DNA of 64,000 bases from Lacimicrobium sp. SS2-24 (GCF_002201535.1 NZ_NIWW01000001.1:62001-126000); one strand, 5' to 3'; numbered from the stretch's first letter, positions 47,151 through 57,533 are shown. A program made the numbers and translations. Notes: a model not told the origin generated them from the letters alone.

Positions 47151-47739
47151 ATTGTGACTCGATAGGTATCGATCACTATCGGCGAACAGTACACCACCAA
47201 TCTAGCATTGAGTGGCAGTCTCCCGACTGGCAGGTGGCTCTAGCCTGAGCAAATTCTCTAATTGTTCAACTTATATTACTTGCCAGGCTTGTCTGGCCGG
47301 GCAGGTGTCTAAACTGGTCTTATGCTGTGCTTCGATAGCAATCTGGTAATAATAATTTGGGTGTATCGCCTGGGTTTTGCTGTGTCTGACTTAAACGAAC
47401 TATTACACTCTTCGCAGCCGACCTGTTTCGCTCATTGTTACGCGTGTTATCGCTGTTGCGTACAAAACCCCATCTGCAATCTGGCAGAGCTGGCCTGTTT
47501 CAGGGCCAAAAGCGTAAGGATTATCGCACGTAACCCTTATCACAGGCAAGTTAATAAAACCCCTTGTTATGGGCTGTATTGACAGCGGTTGTGACATTAA
47601 CCGGGATGAATTGCTGCTGAGTTTTACTGCTTTCCCCTGTAAACGGGCTTAACGTGCCGATACGGGGCATGTAACAGTCTGAAAAATCAGTTCAAAAAGC
47701 GTCGTAACCTCATCGGGATTTAAGTAGAATAGCACTCCT
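47151..47739. other. Divergent rne/rluC intergenic region with rne leader
   Basis: 589 bp without a gene. Adjacent to rne a hairpin CGATAG/CTATCG (47160-47165 with 47176-47181) and a second near 47285-47310 (GCCAGGC/GCC-GGGC) lie where E. coli rne mRNA carries its autoregulatory leader structures. The rluC promoter must lie in the right half, but no clear -35/-10 pair was seen. Confidence 0.45.
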
Positions 47740-48687
47740 ATGACAGATTCAATATCACCAAAAGTACAATTTATCTCTGTGGATCCGGAGCTGGAGGGGC
47801 AAAGAATAGATAATTTTTTGCGAACTCAGCTCAAGGGCGTACCCAAGAGTCTGATTTATCGTATTTTGCGCAAAGGCGAAGTGCGCGTAAACAAGAAACG
47901 TATCAAGCCTGACTACAAACTTCAGGCCAATGATCAGGTACGGATTCCTCCGGTGAAAACCGCAGAAAAAAATGAAGGGCCTTCAGCCAAACTCGACAAA
48001 GTGTCGGCGCTGGAATCCTGTATTCTGTACGAAGATGAACTGCTGATTGCCATCAATAAGCCCTCAGGTATGGCGGTGCACGGTGGCAGCGGATTAAGTT
48101 TTGGCGTGATTGAGGCGTTAAGGGCACTGCGTCCTCAGGATAAGTTTCTGGAACTGGTGCACCGGCTCGACAGAGACACATCGGGGTGTTTGCTGGTGGC
48201 AAAACGGCGCTCCTGTCTCAAGGCCTTGCACGAACAACTGCGCAATAAGCAAGTGGACAAGCGCTATCAGGCCCTGGTGGCAGGCAACTGGCCAGAGAGC
48301 CGCCACAAGGTTAAGGCGCCGCTACATAAAAATACGCTCAAATCCGGCGAGCGCATGGTGTCAGTAGAAGCCGAAGGTAAAGCCTCTGAGACACGCTTTC
48401 GGGTGCTGGAGCAATTCGAGAACGCCTCATTGGTTGAAGCGTTTCCGGTAACGGGTCGTACTCATCAAATTCGTGTGCATTGCCTGCATGCCGGCCATCC
48501 TATTGCATGCGACAGTAAGTATGGCGATGAGCATTTCGACAAGAGAATGCGGCAGTTGGGGCTTAATCGTTTGTTCCTGCATGCCGGTAGTATCAGCTTT
48601 GTACATCCGAAAAGCGGCGAGACCATGAAGTTGCAGGCCCCGTTGGAGCCTTCTTTATGTAAAGCCCTGGATGCCCTGCGCAAGTAG
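47740..48687 (+). CDS. rluC: 23S rRNA pseudouridine synthase C
   Basis: 315 residues: S4 RNA-binding domain at about 18-75 and an RluA-type catalytic domain. Catalytic Asp144 in HRLDRDTSG is at the same number as E. coli RluC. It makes pseudouridine at 955, 2504 and 2580 of 23S rRNA (family knowledge). Divergent from rne, as in other gammaproteobacteria, and followed 11 bp on by a HAD phosphatase gene. Confidence 0.95.
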   Translation: MTDSISPKVQFISVDPELEGQRIDNFLRTQLKGVPKSLIYRILRKGEVRVNKKRIKPDYKLQANDQVRIPPVKTAEKNEGPSAKLDKVSALESCILYEDELLIAINKPSGMAVHGGSGLSFGVIEALRALRPQDKFLELVHRLDRDTSGCLLVAKRRSCLKALHEQLRNKQVDKRYQALVAGNWPESRHKVKAPLHKNTLKSGERMVSVEAEGKASETRFRVLEQFENASLVEAFPVTGRTHQIRVHCLHAGHPIACDSKYGDEHFDKRMRQLGLNRLFLHAGSISFVHPKSGETMKLQAPLEPSLCKALDALRK

Positions 48688-48698
48688 CAACGAAGAAT

Positions 48699-49337
48699 AT
48701 GTATAAATTAGTCATCTTTGATTGGGACGGGACCTTGATGGATTCATGCGGGCGTATTGTGTCTGCGATGCAAACCAGTGCCCGTCGAGCAGGGCTTGCG
48801 GTACCCGAAGAAGCAGCTGTGCGCGATATTATCGGAATCAGTTTGCGTCCGGCCATCGCCAGACTGTTTGGAGATCTCTCCACCGAGCAATCAGAACACC
48901 TGTTTGAGCTGTATCGTCAGGAGTATGTGGAGAACGATTCGACGCCCACACCGCTTTTTGATGGTGCCCTGGGGTTGTTGCAACACATACAAGACCGTCA
49001 GTTGATGATGGCAGTGGCAACGGGCAAGGCACGCAGGGGACTCAAGCGGGTTTGGCAGGAAACCGGCACCGGGCATTATTTCAGTGCTTCGCGCTGCGGT
49101 GATGAAACCCGCTCCAAACCAGACCCTGACATGCTGCAACAGATTTTGACCGAGCTTAATGTACAACCCCATGAAGCGGTTATGATCGGTGACACCTGCT
49201 ATGACCTGCATATGGCGGAGCAGCTTAATATGGATCGTATCGGGGTTAGCTTCGGTGTGCATGAAAGTGAAAGGTTGCGACAACATCGTCCCAAAGCCAT
49301 TGTGGACTCACTGACAGACATTACCGCGCTAATTTGA
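48699..49337 (+). CDS. HAD-IA phosphatase (phosphoglycolate phosphatase-like)
   Basis: 212 residues. DWDGTLMDS has nucleophile Asp8 and acid Asp10; AVATGKARRGL supplies the Thr, and MIGDTCYDLHMA the metal Asp. The cap domain is the small helical subclass I type. Commonly found after rluC and co-transcribed (11-bp gap). Substrate not fixed: phosphoglycolate, nucleotide or sugar phosphate. Confidence 0.9.
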   Translation: MYKLVIFDWDGTLMDSCGRIVSAMQTSARRAGLAVPEEAAVRDIIGISLRPAIARLFGDLSTEQSEHLFELYRQEYVENDSTPTPLFDGALGLLQHIQDRQLMMAVATGKARRGLKRVWQETGTGHYFSASRCGDETRSKPDPDMLQQILTELNVQPHEAVMIGDTCYDLHMAEQLNMDRIGVSFGVHESERLRQHRPKAIVDSLTDITALI

Positions 49338-49716
49338 GTCGTCATTGGCACAGTAAAACGCATCAAAACAAAAACAACCCTCACTCAGGGGGAGTGTTAA
49401 AAACATTATCTGCGCAGGGCACACACAGAATCGGCAAGTATTCTTTGGGCGCGTTTTCTGCTAAGGCTTTTGCCTTACAACAAAGGTGTCAAGGCTGTGC
49501 CCGCCGTGTGCACGTTGTCTTGACCCGTAGCGTTGTTTGAGAACAACGAAAGCCCCAGCACGTCGCGCATTCGTGTTACTCAATGAAAATCGTACTTTGT
49601 TAACCTTGATCCTGAGACAGATTGCGCTTTTTTTATGAATTCTATTAAGCCAGAATGGCGTATTGGATAGTGTTTACGTGCCGACATGGGTTTGGCCCAA
49701 ATAACAGGAAAAAAAG
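49338..49716. other. 379-bp gap upstream of efpL
   Basis: Contains hairpin CGTTGTT-TGAG-AACAACG (49531-49548), a short ACTC/GAGT hairpin near 49382-49394 that may end the HAD transcript, and a T-rich stretch near 49625. No gene or clear riboswitch seen. The efpL ribosome site is a weak AGGAAAAAAAG. Confidence 0.4.
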
Positions 49717-50289
49717 ATGCCTAAGGCCAGTGAGATTAAAAAGAACAATACCATCGTGTTTAACGGCAAAACCTGTATCGTCAGGGATATAGAGCGCTCA
49801 GTACCGCAGGGGCGTGCCGGCGGAAGTATTTATCGTATGCGTATGTATGATGTGGTCAGCGGCGCTAAGTTCGACGAGACCTTTAAAGATTCAGATATGC
49901 TCGACATGGCTGATCTGAACCGTCGCCCCGTGATGTTCTCTTATCTGGATGGCGATGAGTATGTATTTTTAGACACCGAAGACTACACCCCTTATCACCT
50001 GAACAAAGACAGCATTGCGGATGAGGTTTTGTTTTTCAATGAAGATACCGACGGCATGCAGGTGCTGATTGTCTCCGATCAGCCGGTTGCCCTGGATTTA
50101 CCCAAAAGTGTTGAGCTGGAAGTCGTGGAAACTGACCCGTCAATCAAAGGGGCATCCGCTACTTCCCGGACCAAACCTGCGACCTTGTCCACGGGGTTAG
50201 TGGTTCAGGTGCCGGAATACATTTCCACGGGCGAACGGGTAAAAATCAATACCGAGGAGCGTAAGTTCCAGAGCCGGGCGGAAAAATAG
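49717..50289 (+). CDS. efpL: EF-P-like elongation factor EfpL (YeiP)
   Basis: 190 residues with the three EF-P domains: KOW-like (1-65), OB (about 68-128) and C-terminal OB (about 130-186). The tip loop [12 protein letters not shown] carries Arg33 rather than the lysine or arginine context of EF-P itself, the mark of EfpL/YeiP. It relieves ribosome stalling at polyproline and related sequences. Monocistronic. Confidence 0.92.
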   Translation: MPKASEIKKNNTIVFNGKTCIVRDIERSVPQGRAGGSIYRMRMYDVVSGAKFDETFKDSDMLDMADLNRRPVMFSYLDGDEYVFLDTEDYTPYHLNKDSIADEVLFFNEDTDGMQVLIVSDQPVALDLPKSVELEVVETDPSIKGASATSRTKPATLSTGLVVQVPEYISTGERVKINTEERKFQSRAEK

Positions 50290-50340
50290 GGCATCTGTTC
50301 AGGTTGTGAATTCATAACCCAAGCGCTGATGCTCCGACGG

Positions 50341-50925
50341 CTACAGCAGTGCATCAATGCCTTTATTACGTAACATTTCGCTCAGTAAAATCAGGGGCAG
50401 ACCAATCAGGCTGTTTGGATCGCGCCCTTGCAGACGCTCAAAAAGACAAATCCCCAGTCCTTCGCTTTTAAAACTACCGGCACAATTATAAGGCTGTTCT
50501 TTTCGCAGATAGCCTTCAATTTGTTGTTGGCTTAAAGGACGAAACACCACATCGAAAGGTTCTACCTGAAGCTGGTAACTGCCGTCTTCGCTGTCCATTA
50601 GGCATAACCCCGTGTAGAAGCGCACGGTTTTGCCGCTGGCCGCGTTCAGTTGTTCCACCGCTTTGTCATGGTCAAGGGGTTTGCCAATGATGTCACCATC
50701 GATACAGGCCACCTGATCAGAACCGATGATAAGTGCATGAGGGTGCGCTGCGATAATACTTTGAGCTTTATGCTTTGCCAGACGCCTGACTAATTGTTCT
50801 GCGGTCTCGTCAGGGTGGGGCGTTTCGTCACAATGGGGAGTATCACACTCAAAAGGCAGGCCGAGCTTTTGCAGACAAGCTCTGCGGTATTGTGACGTCG
50901 ATGCGAGGACGATGTTTTTCACCAC
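50341..50925 (-). CDS. yceF: Maf-family nucleotide pyrophosphatase (YceF type)
   Basis: 194 residues. ASTSQYRRACL is the phosphate-binding motif, DETPHPDETAEQLVRRLA and GSDQVACIDG hold the acidic residues, and AGSFKSEGLG the substrate loop. YceF-type Maf proteins hydrolyse m7GTP; assigned by the conserved place next to yceD-rpmF-plsX and by the loop. Divergent from yceD. Confidence 0.9.
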   Translation of the reverse strand: MVKNIVLASTSQYRRACLQKLGLPFECDTPHCDETPHPDETAEQLVRRLAKHKAQSIIAAHPHALIIGSDQVACIDGDIIGKPLDHDKAVEQLNAASGKTVRFYTGLCLMDSEDGSYQLQVEPFDVVFRPLSQQQIEGYLRKEQPYNCAGSFKSEGLGICLFERLQGRDPNSLIGLPLILLSEMLRNKGIDALL

Positions 50926-51064
50926 TAGGTTCCAAAACGGGTTGATGCTGCTTAAATGGTATCAATAATCGGGTTTAAGAGCAGCCTATCCCCTTTCGAC
51001 AATGGCTTGATCATAGTATATTTTCTTTGACTCTCCCCCCTTCAGGCTATATGATGCGCGCCCT

Positions 51065-51592
51065 ATGCAGAAAGTGAAACTGCCCAAGCAGCTTGATCCA
51101 GTCAGAAATGCCATGAAACGCGCCGAGTATATCGGGGTGTATCAGGCCAGTGACATGGTCAGATTGCAGCAAGCAGTGGCATCGGCAGACAGCGACATTG
51201 ATGTAGAAGTCAGCTTCAGTAAAGACGCGCAGGAACTGGCTTTTTTTGAAGGTCGTCTGAAAGCACAGGTGTCACTTATCTGTGAAAGGTGTAATGAACC
51301 TTTCGCTCATCACTTGGACGTGTCATTTTGCTATTGTCCTGTAAAGGATGGGCAAGACATGGATGAGTTACCGGAGGCTTACGAGCCGGTTGAAGTTGAT
51401 GAACATGGAGAAATCAATTTACTCCAGCTTTTAGAAGACGAGTTGATTTTAGCTTTACCCATTGTGGCCTTCCACGCAGAAGAAGATTGCAAACGGGGAG
51501 CGGATGAAATGAGTTTTGGAGAAATTGAACCGGTCGCTGAGCGTCCAAACCCCTTTGCGGTGTTGAAAGAACTTAAGCGAGATCAGGAGTAG
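51065..51592 (+). CDS. yceD: YceD (DUF177), 23S rRNA accumulation protein
   Basis: 175 residues. ICERCNEPF followed by FCYCPV gives two CxxC-like pairs, and the acidic middle DGQDMDELPEAYEPVEV is typical. YceD precedes rpmF and is needed for normal 23S rRNA levels. First gene of the yceD-rpmF-plsX-fab operon; stop lies three bases before rpmF. Confidence 0.93.
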   Translation: MQKVKLPKQLDPVRNAMKRAEYIGVYQASDMVRLQQAVASADSDIDVEVSFSKDAQELAFFEGRLKAQVSLICERCNEPFAHHLDVSFCYCPVKDGQDMDELPEAYEPVEVDEHGEINLLQLLEDELILALPIVAFHAEEDCKRGADEMSFGEIEPVAERPNPFAVLKELKRDQE

Positions 51593-51595
51593 GTA

Positions 51596-51766
51596 ATGGC
51601 GGTACAACAGAATCGTAAAACCCGTTCAAAGCGTGGCATGCGTCGTTCGCATGATGCCTTAACAGCGGAAACCTTGTCTGTAGATTCCACGTCAGGTGAG
51701 ACGCATCGTCGTCATCACGTAACAGCTGACGGTTACTACAAAGGCAAAAAAGTCATCGCAAACTAA
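51596..51766 (+). CDS. rpmF: Ribosomal protein bL32
   Basis: 56 residues beginning [20 protein letters not shown], the bL32 signature, and ending [10 protein letters not shown]. Part of the 50S subunit. Cys residues of zinc-binding L32 forms are absent. AGGAGTAGGTA, overlapping the yceD end, is the ribosome site. Confidence 0.98.
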   Translation: MAVQQNRKTRSKRGMRRSHDALTAETLSVDSTSGETHRRHHVTADGYYKGKKVIAN

Positions 51767-51777
51767 GCGAGCTGACT

Positions 51778-52803
51778 TTGACAGATCTAACCATTGCGTT
51801 AGATATGATGGGGGGGGATAACGGCCCCCCCGTTACTATCGAAGCCGCAGTCCTTGCGGTGAAAGAATTTCCATATCTTAAACTTATCCTTTGTGGTGAC
51901 AGTCAGACCATCCGTGATGGACTGGACCGCTATACGGATCTTCCCGAGCAGCGTTTACAGATCCTGCATACCGAGCAGCAGGTGGAAATGGACGAACGGC
52001 CCAGCAGCGCCTTGCGTAACAAGCAAAACTCTTCCATGCGACGCGCACTGGAGTTGGTAGAGCAAGGCGAAGCGGACGCCTGTGTCAGCGCAGGTAATAC
52101 CGGGGCCTTGTTAGCCATGGCCTATTATGTGCTGAAAACCCTGCCCGGTATTGATCGCCCAGCATTGATTTCCTCATTACCCACTTCCGGAAAACAGAAA
52201 GTTTACCTTCTCGATCTCGGAGCGAATGTGAACAGTGATTCTGAGATCCTGTTTCAGTATGCGGTGATGGGATCGGTGATGGCCGAAGAAGTGGAGGGCA
52301 TCAACAGGCCACGTGTAGGCTTGCTGAATGTGGGTGAAGAACAGATTAAAGGCAATGATCAGGTTAAGCACACCGCCCAGATCCTCTCTACCGTGCCGAG
52401 TATCAATTACATTGGCTATGTAGAGGGCAACGATATTTTCACGGGCAAAGCCGATGTCGTCGTGACCGATGGTTTTGTCGGCAATATTGCCCTGAAGGCC
52501 TGTGAGGGCCTGGGAAAATTGATTCTTGGCGAGGTTAAACGGGTATCAGGCAAAAACTTACTCACCCGTATGATGGCCAGACTGGCATTACCCATTCTCA
52601 GAAAAATCTACAACAGGGTGAACCCCGACCAGTACAACGGCGCGAGTCTGATAGGATTGCGCGGAATTGTTGTGAAGAGCCACGGTAATGCCTCCAGCGA
52701 AGCCTTACTTTATGCCATTAAAGAGGCCATAAACGAGGTTAACAGGCAGGTTCCGACAAAAATCAAACATAAAATAGAAACCCTTCTAATGGAAAGGCCG
52801 TGA
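51778..52803 (+). CDS. plsX: Phosphate acyltransferase PlsX (TTG start)
   Basis: 341 residues. TTG at 51778 is the only start ahead of the conserved LTIALDMMGGDNGP opening; later ATG codons fall inside this motif. SAGNTGALLAMA and ATTG-type binding loops follow the family. It makes acyl-phosphate from acyl-ACP for phospholipid synthesis. Starts 11 bases after rpmF. The codons for MGGDNGPP form uninterrupted G8 and C7 tracts able to pair. Confidence 0.95.
   Translation: MTDLTIALDMMGGDNGPPVTIEAAVLAVKEFPYLKLILCGDSQTIRDGLDRYTDLPEQRLQILHTEQQVEMDERPSSALRNKQNSSMRRALELVEQGEADACVSAGNTGALLAMAYYVLKTLPGIDRPALISSLPTSGKQKVYLLDLGANVNSDSEILFQYAVMGSVMAEEVEGINRPRVGLLNVGEEQIKGNDQVKHTAQILSTVPSINYIGYVEGNDIFTGKADVVVTDGFVGNIALKACEGLGKLILGEVKRVSGKNLLTRMMARLALPILRKIYNRVNPDQYNGASLIGLRGIVVKSHGNASSEALLYAIKEAINEVNRQVPTKIKHKIETLLMERP
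51810..51831. repeat. G8 / C7 homopolymer hairpin inside plsX
   Basis: Eight G (51810-51817), seven-base spacer ATAACGG, seven C (51825-51831), about 33-54 bases into plsX. Seven G-C pairs could form, and both tracts are prone to slippage. Confidence 0.85.
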
Positions 52804-52806
52804 ATC

Positions 52807-53766
52807 ATGTATTCGAGAATTATTGGCACCGGTAGTTACTATCCCAGTCAGGTACGCACAAACGCAGATCTGGAACAGATGGTCGATACCAATGACGAGT
52901 GGATAACCGACCGCACAGGTATTAAAGAACGGCGCATTATTGGTGAAAACGAAACCGCCGCTACTATGGGTGCTGAGGCATCTAAAAAGGCCATAGAAGC
53001 GGCCGGTATCGATCCTGGCAGCATTGATATGATTGTCTGCGCGACCACCAGCCATAGTAAGGCACTTCCCAGCGCAGCGTGTGATATTCAGAAAATCCTT
53101 GGCCTGGATGGGATTCCAGCCTTTGATGTGGCCGCCGCCTGTGCCGGCTATTGTTATGCATTGAGTGTGGCCGATCAGTATATTAAGTCCGGCATGAGCA
53201 AACGTATTCTGGTGATCGGCACAGATTGCCTGAGCAGACTGGTATCACCTGAAGACCGGACCATGGTCATCCTGTTTGGTGACGGAGCAGGGGCGACATT
53301 AATCGAAGCCAGTGAAGAGCCGGGTATATTATCTACCCACATTCATGCCGCAGGCTCCTACAATGATCTGCTCTATGTCGGTAATCCTGAACGTGGCAAT
53401 GAGCAATCTGTGCATGACAACTGGGGTGTCATGAAAGGCAATGAAGTGTTTAAAGTGGCTGTGACTAAACTGAGCGAAGTGGTTGAACAGACACTCCAGG
53501 CCAACAACATGCAAAAATCCGATCTGGATTGGCTGGTACCCCATCAGGCTAATTTCCGCATCATAAAGGCCACGGCGAAAAAACTGGAAATGCCGATGGA
53601 GCGTGTCGTCATGACACTGCAGGATTATGGCAACACGTCTGCCGCAACCGTACCCACCGCGCTGGATACCGCCATTCGTGACGGCCGCATTCAGCGTGGT
53701 CATAATTTGCTGCTGGAAGCCTTTGGCGGCGGTTTTGCCTGGGCTTCGGCATTAGTGCGTTATTAA
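52807..53766 (+). CDS. fabH: Beta-ketoacyl-ACP synthase III
   Basis: 319 residues. Cys112 in [11 protein letters not shown], His in VPHQANFRI and Asn in YGNTSAA form the catalytic triad. It condenses acetyl-CoA with malonyl-ACP to start type II fatty-acid synthesis. Starts three bases after plsX. Confidence 0.97.
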   Translation: MYSRIIGTGSYYPSQVRTNADLEQMVDTNDEWITDRTGIKERRIIGENETAATMGAEASKKAIEAAGIDPGSIDMIVCATTSHSKALPSAACDIQKILGLDGIPAFDVAAACAGYCYALSVADQYIKSGMSKRILVIGTDCLSRLVSPEDRTMVILFGDGAGATLIEASEEPGILSTHIHAAGSYNDLLYVGNPERGNEQSVHDNWGVMKGNEVFKVAVTKLSEVVEQTLQANNMQKSDLDWLVPHQANFRIIKATAKKLEMPMERVVMTLQDYGNTSAATVPTALDTAIRDGRIQRGHNLLLEAFGGGFAWASALVRY

Positions 53767-53900
53767 AAATAATTCTCCACAGAGATAAACAACAAGTATT
53801 CAGTTTTCAGCTATCAGTGAAGAGCGGTTCAAGCAGCACGATCGTTTCCTGACAACTAATAACTTTTATTTCTGTGGCAATAAAAATCAGGAGAGAAGTT
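53767..53900. repeat. fabH-fabD gap with dispersed repeat words
   Basis: Contains GTTTTCAGCTATCAG (53803-53817), the exact complement of CTGATAGCTGAAAAC at 59376-59390 in the mltG-tmk gap, plus CCACAGAGA and TTTCTGTGG words, which also occur in that gap. Looks like degenerate copies of widespread intergenic repeats. Confidence 0.55.
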
Positions 53901-54836
53901 ATGTCAAAAACCGCATTTATTTTTCCGGGGCAGGGCTCTCAGACACTGGGAATGCTGGCGGAACTTGCCGCTGCATTTCCTCAGGTGGAAGAAACCTTCA
54001 AAGAGGCCAGTGACGTACTAGGCTATGATCTGTGGCATTTAACACAGCAAGGGCCGGAAGCGGATTTAAATCAGACCCAACGCACGCAGCCAGCGTTGTT
54101 GGCGGCCAGCGTCGCCATCTGGCGAGTGCTGCAAGCTCAGGGCGCGGTGAAACCAGATGTACTCGCCGGTCATAGTCTGGGTGAGTATTCGGCACTGGTG
54201 TGTGCAGGCGTGCTGGATTTTAGCGATGCTATCAGACTGACAGCCCAGCGCGGTGAATTTATGCAGCAGGCGGTGCCTGAAGGTGTTGGCGCCATGGCCG
54301 CGATTATTGGTCTGGATGATGATGCAGTAGAACGGGCCTGTGCCGAAGCTGCCGGTGATGAGGTGGTCTCTGCTGTGAACTACAACAGCCCGGGCCAGGT
54401 TGTCATTGCCGGTCATAAAGATGCAGTCGAGCGCGCCATGCAGGCCTGTAAAGAGGCTGGTGCCAAACGGGCGTTGCCTTTACCGGTCAGCGTACCATCG
54501 CACTGCGCACTGATGAAACCCGCTGCAGATAGGCTTGCTACAGAATTGGAGTCACTCAATTTTAATGCGCCTGTCATACCTGTTATCAATAATGTGGATG
54601 TCATAGCGCAACAGGAATCAAAACAGATAAAAGAGGCCTTGGTGCGTCAGCTTTTCAGCCCGGTACGCTGGACTGAAAGTGTAGAAAAGATGGCCGCTGA
54701 CGGTGTCACTCAGCTTTATGAAATAGGCCCGGGTAAAGTTCTGACCGGACTGGCGAAACGGATCGATAAGAGCCTGAGTTGTGATGCAATCAATACCCCA
54801 CAAGGGATTCAGGCACTAACAGAAAAAGGTGAATAA
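53901..54836 (+). CDS. fabD: Malonyl-CoA:ACP transacylase
   Basis: 311 residues from ATG 53901, chosen because AGGAGAG lies just before and because MSKTAFIFPGQGSQ is the family start; an upstream frame to 53874 adds nine residues. Ser92 in GHSLGE is the nucleophile. It loads malonate onto ACP. The downstream fabG ATG follows its stop directly. Confidence 0.97.
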   Translation: MSKTAFIFPGQGSQTLGMLAELAAAFPQVEETFKEASDVLGYDLWHLTQQGPEADLNQTQRTQPALLAASVAIWRVLQAQGAVKPDVLAGHSLGEYSALVCAGVLDFSDAIRLTAQRGEFMQQAVPEGVGAMAAIIGLDDDAVERACAEAAGDEVVSAVNYNSPGQVVIAGHKDAVERAMQACKEAGAKRALPLPVSVPSHCALMKPAADRLATELESLNFNAPVIPVINNVDVIAQQESKQIKEALVRQLFSPVRWTESVEKMAADGVTQLYEIGPGKVLTGLAKRIDKSLSCDAINTPQGIQALTEKGE

Positions 54837-55574
54837 ATGTCTGATTTAAATGGTAAAGTTGCTCTGGTTACCGGTGCCAGTCGTGGCATTGGGAAAGCCA
54901 TTGCCGAAGTACTGGCTGGGCAGGGGGCTACGGTTATCGGTACCGCCACATCAGAATCTGGTGCAGCCAGAATATCTGAGTATCTTGGCGAGTCCGGCAA
55001 GGGCCTGGCGCTGAATGTCACGGAACCTGAGCAAATTGAGGCCGTGTTGGCGCAGATTAAATCACAGTTCGGTGACCCGGACATTCTGATTAATAATGCC
55101 GGTATTACCCGCGACAACCTGCTTATGCGCATGAAGGATGATGAGTGGCAGAGCATTATGGACACCAATCTGACATCCATTTTCCGCATGTCCAAAGCGG
55201 TACTGCGTGGCATGATGAAAAAACGTCAGGGTAGAATTGTTAATATTGGCTCTGTAGTGGGTACCTCAGGTAACCCCGGTCAGGCCAACTATGCTGCCGC
55301 TAAAGCTGGTGTGATTGGTTTTTCCAAGTCACTGGCTCGTGAAGTGGCCTCACGTGGCGTGACGGTCAATACGGTAGCGCCGGGTTTTATCGACACCGAT
55401 ATGACCCAGTCGCTCACCGATGAGCAAAAAGAAGCGATTTTCAAGGATATTCCGGCCAATCGCCTGGGTGATCCAAAAGAAATTGCCGCCACGGTCGCCT
55501 TTTTGGTGTCCGATGGCGCCGCCTATATCACGGGTGAGACCATTCATGTGAATGGTGGTATGTTGATGGCCTGA
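54837..55574 (+). CDS. fabG: 3-oxoacyl-ACP reductase
   Basis: 245-residue short-chain dehydrogenase. TGASRGIG binds NADPH; Ser139, Tyr152 and Lys156 (YAAAK) are catalytic. It reduces 3-oxoacyl-ACP in fatty-acid elongation. Directly abuts fabD; ribosome site AAGGTG is inside the fabD end. Confidence 0.97.
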   Translation: MSDLNGKVALVTGASRGIGKAIAEVLAGQGATVIGTATSESGAARISEYLGESGKGLALNVTEPEQIEAVLAQIKSQFGDPDILINNAGITRDNLLMRMKDDEWQSIMDTNLTSIFRMSKAVLRGMMKKRQGRIVNIGSVVGTSGNPGQANYAAAKAGVIGFSKSLAREVASRGVTVNTVAPGFIDTDMTQSLTDEQKEAIFKDIPANRLGDPKEIAATVAFLVSDGAAYITGETIHVNGGMLMA

Positions 55575-55722
55575 TAAAGGCCTGTTAATGAATATTTTTT
55601 GTGCTAGATTGTGGTTTGACCAGAAAAAAACTTTACGCTGTAGCTTGCAAGGCCTTAACTTGCAAAATACACTACTGCCAAATTTATACATCTAGCGTCA
55701 CTTTTAAGGGAAAACTAGAATT

Positions 55723-55962
55723 ATGAGTAACATCGAAGAACGCGTAATCAAAATTATCGTTGAGCAACTTGGCGTTAAAGAAGAAGAAGTCAAGTCTGAA
55801 GCCTCCTTCGTCGACGATCTGGGCGCTGATTCACTGGATACAGTAGAGTTGGTAATGGCGCTGGAAGAAGAGTTTGATACTGAGATTCCGGATGAAGAAG
55901 CCGAGAAAATCACCACTGTTCAGTCAGCCATTGACTACATCAACGCTCACAAAGACGCGTAA
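55723..55962 (+). CDS. acpP: Acyl carrier protein
   Basis: 79 residues, acidic. Ser37 in [10 protein letters not shown] receives the phosphopantetheine arm. Central carrier of fatty-acid synthesis. The 148-bp gap after fabG allows its own promoter (TTGACC near 55617 with a weak -10), and its own terminator follows, fitting the high expression known for acpP. Confidence 0.98.
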   Translation: MSNIEERVIKIIVEQLGVKEEEVKSEASFVDDLGADSLDTVELVMALEEEFDTEIPDEEAEKITTVQSAIDYINAHKDA

Positions 55963-55974
55963 GAATAAGAAAGA

Positions 55975-55998
55975 AACGGCTCACTCTGAGCCGTTTTT
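55975..55998 (+). terminator. Terminator after acpP
   Basis: AACGGCTCA-CTC-TGAGCCGTT followed by TTT, 13 bases after the acpP stop. Probably partial, letting some transcription continue into fabF. Confidence 0.85.
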
Positions 55999-56172
55999 CC
56001 TTCCCACCACCACGCACAGCACAATGAACCATTCAGGGCGCCCCCGGCCTACCACGGCTGCACATTCTGGGCGACAAACCTCAGATGAATACCATGTTGG
56101 CTTTCGCTTAGCGTTATTGAATGTTTTAGTGTCTGGTGTGTCTGGTAATAACCTTTCCTCTCGGAGGCCATC

Positions 56173-57411
56173 GTGTCCAAACGTCGTGTTGTTGTAACAG
56201 GTCTTGGCATGCTTTCACCTTTAGGGTTGGATGTCAGCACTACCTGGAATGCTCTGCTTGCCGGTAAAAGTGGTATTGGCAATCTTGAAACCTTCGATGT
56301 CAGTCAGTTTTCTACCCGTTTTGCCGGTGTAGTCAAAGGCTTTGATGTAGAGCAGTATATGTCAAAGAAAGAGAGTAAAAAGATGGATCTTTTTATTCAG
56401 TATGGCATCGCTGCTGGCATGCAAGCGCTTAAAGATTCCGGACTGCAGGTGCAGGAAGCGAATGCAGAACGGATTGGCGTTGCCATCGGTTCAGGTATTG
56501 GCGGACTGGGACTGATTGAAGAGAACCATTCAAAATTACTGGCTTCAGGGCCACGTAAAATTTCGCCATTTTTTGTTCCTTCCACCATCACTAATATGAT
56601 TTCCGGCTTTTTGTCGATTATGGAAGGACTCAAAGGTCCCAATCTGAATATTGTGACTGCCTGTACTACGGGTGTACATAATATTGGAGTGGCAGCCAGA
56701 ACCATTGCCTACGGTGATGCCGATGCCATGCTGGCCGGCGGTGCTGAAGCGGCCATCACGCCGCTGGGATTAGGCGGATTTGCTGCCGCCAGGGCTTTGT
56801 CGTCTCGAAACGATGATCCGCAGGCCGCCAGTCGCCCATGGGACAGAGACAGAGATGGCTTTGTTATGGGCGATGGTGCAGGTGTCGTGATGCTTGAGGA
56901 ATACGAACAGGCTAAGGCTCGTGGTGCCAAAATTTATGCGGAGCTGGTCGGTTTTGGCATGAGCGGAGACGCTCACCATATGACGTCGCCACCGGAAGAT
57001 GGTGACGGTGCAGCGCGCTCTATGGACAATGCTCTTAAAGATGCGCAGGTGAACGCCGAGCAGGTGGGTTATATCAATGCCCATGGCACCTCGACTCCCG
57101 CCGGAGATGTAGCAGAAGCAAAAGCGGTAAAACGTGTTTTTGCCAATGCCGCAGACAGGGTGCTGGTGAGCTCAACCAAGTCCATGACCGGTCATTTACT
57201 TGGGGCGGCAGGTGCAGTGGAAGCGATCTTTACCGCACTGGCTCTGGTTGATCAGAAAGTACCCCCGACCATTAATCTGGATAATCCCGATGAGGGCTGC
57301 GATCTGGATTTTGTCCCGCACACGGCAAGGGATGTAAACATGGAGTATGCGCTGTGTAATTCCTTTGGTTTTGGCGGGACCAACGGCTCCTTGCTGTTTA
57401 AAAAAATCTGA
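56173..57411 (+). CDS. fabF: Beta-ketoacyl-ACP synthase II
   Basis: 412 residues from GTG 56173 with GGAGG-like CGGAGGCC upstream. Cys164 in [10 protein letters not shown] is the nucleophile, with two active-site His in GTSTPAGD and TGHLLGAAG contexts. It elongates acyl-ACP and is involved in temperature control of unsaturated chains. Ends the fab cluster before a strong terminator. Confidence 0.97.
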   Translation: MSKRRVVVTGLGMLSPLGLDVSTTWNALLAGKSGIGNLETFDVSQFSTRFAGVVKGFDVEQYMSKKESKKMDLFIQYGIAAGMQALKDSGLQVQEANAERIGVAIGSGIGGLGLIEENHSKLLASGPRKISPFFVPSTITNMISGFLSIMEGLKGPNLNIVTACTTGVHNIGVAARTIAYGDADAMLAGGAEAAITPLGLGGFAAARALSSRNDDPQAASRPWDRDRDGFVMGDGAGVVMLEEYEQAKARGAKIYAELVGFGMSGDAHHMTSPPEDGDGAARSMDNALKDAQVNAEQVGYINAHGTSTPAGDVAEAKAVKRVFANAADRVLVSSTKSMTGHLLGAAGAVEAIFTALALVDQKVPPTINLDNPDEGCDLDFVPHTARDVNMEYALCNSFGFGGTNGSLLFKKI

Positions 57412-57446
57412 ACCTGATACACATTAGGCACTGATCACGTACTTAA

Positions 57447-57482
57447 AAGCCTGTAGAGTAATAACTCTGACAGGCTTTTTTA
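57447..57482 (+). terminator. Strong terminator after fabF
   Basis: AAGCCTGTAGAGT pairs with ACTCTGACAGGCTT around AATA, followed by six T. Separates fabF from pabC-mltG. Confidence 0.88.
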
Positions 57483-57533
57483 TGAGCATGAGAAACTGCT
57501 GTTCACACAGTCAGGGGACGGATATCGCAGCGT

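Noticed and set aside
53874-53900. Nine-residue N-terminal extension of FabD
   Set aside because: The family start is MSKTAF with AGGAGAG just upstream; the earlier ATG lacks a ribosome site.
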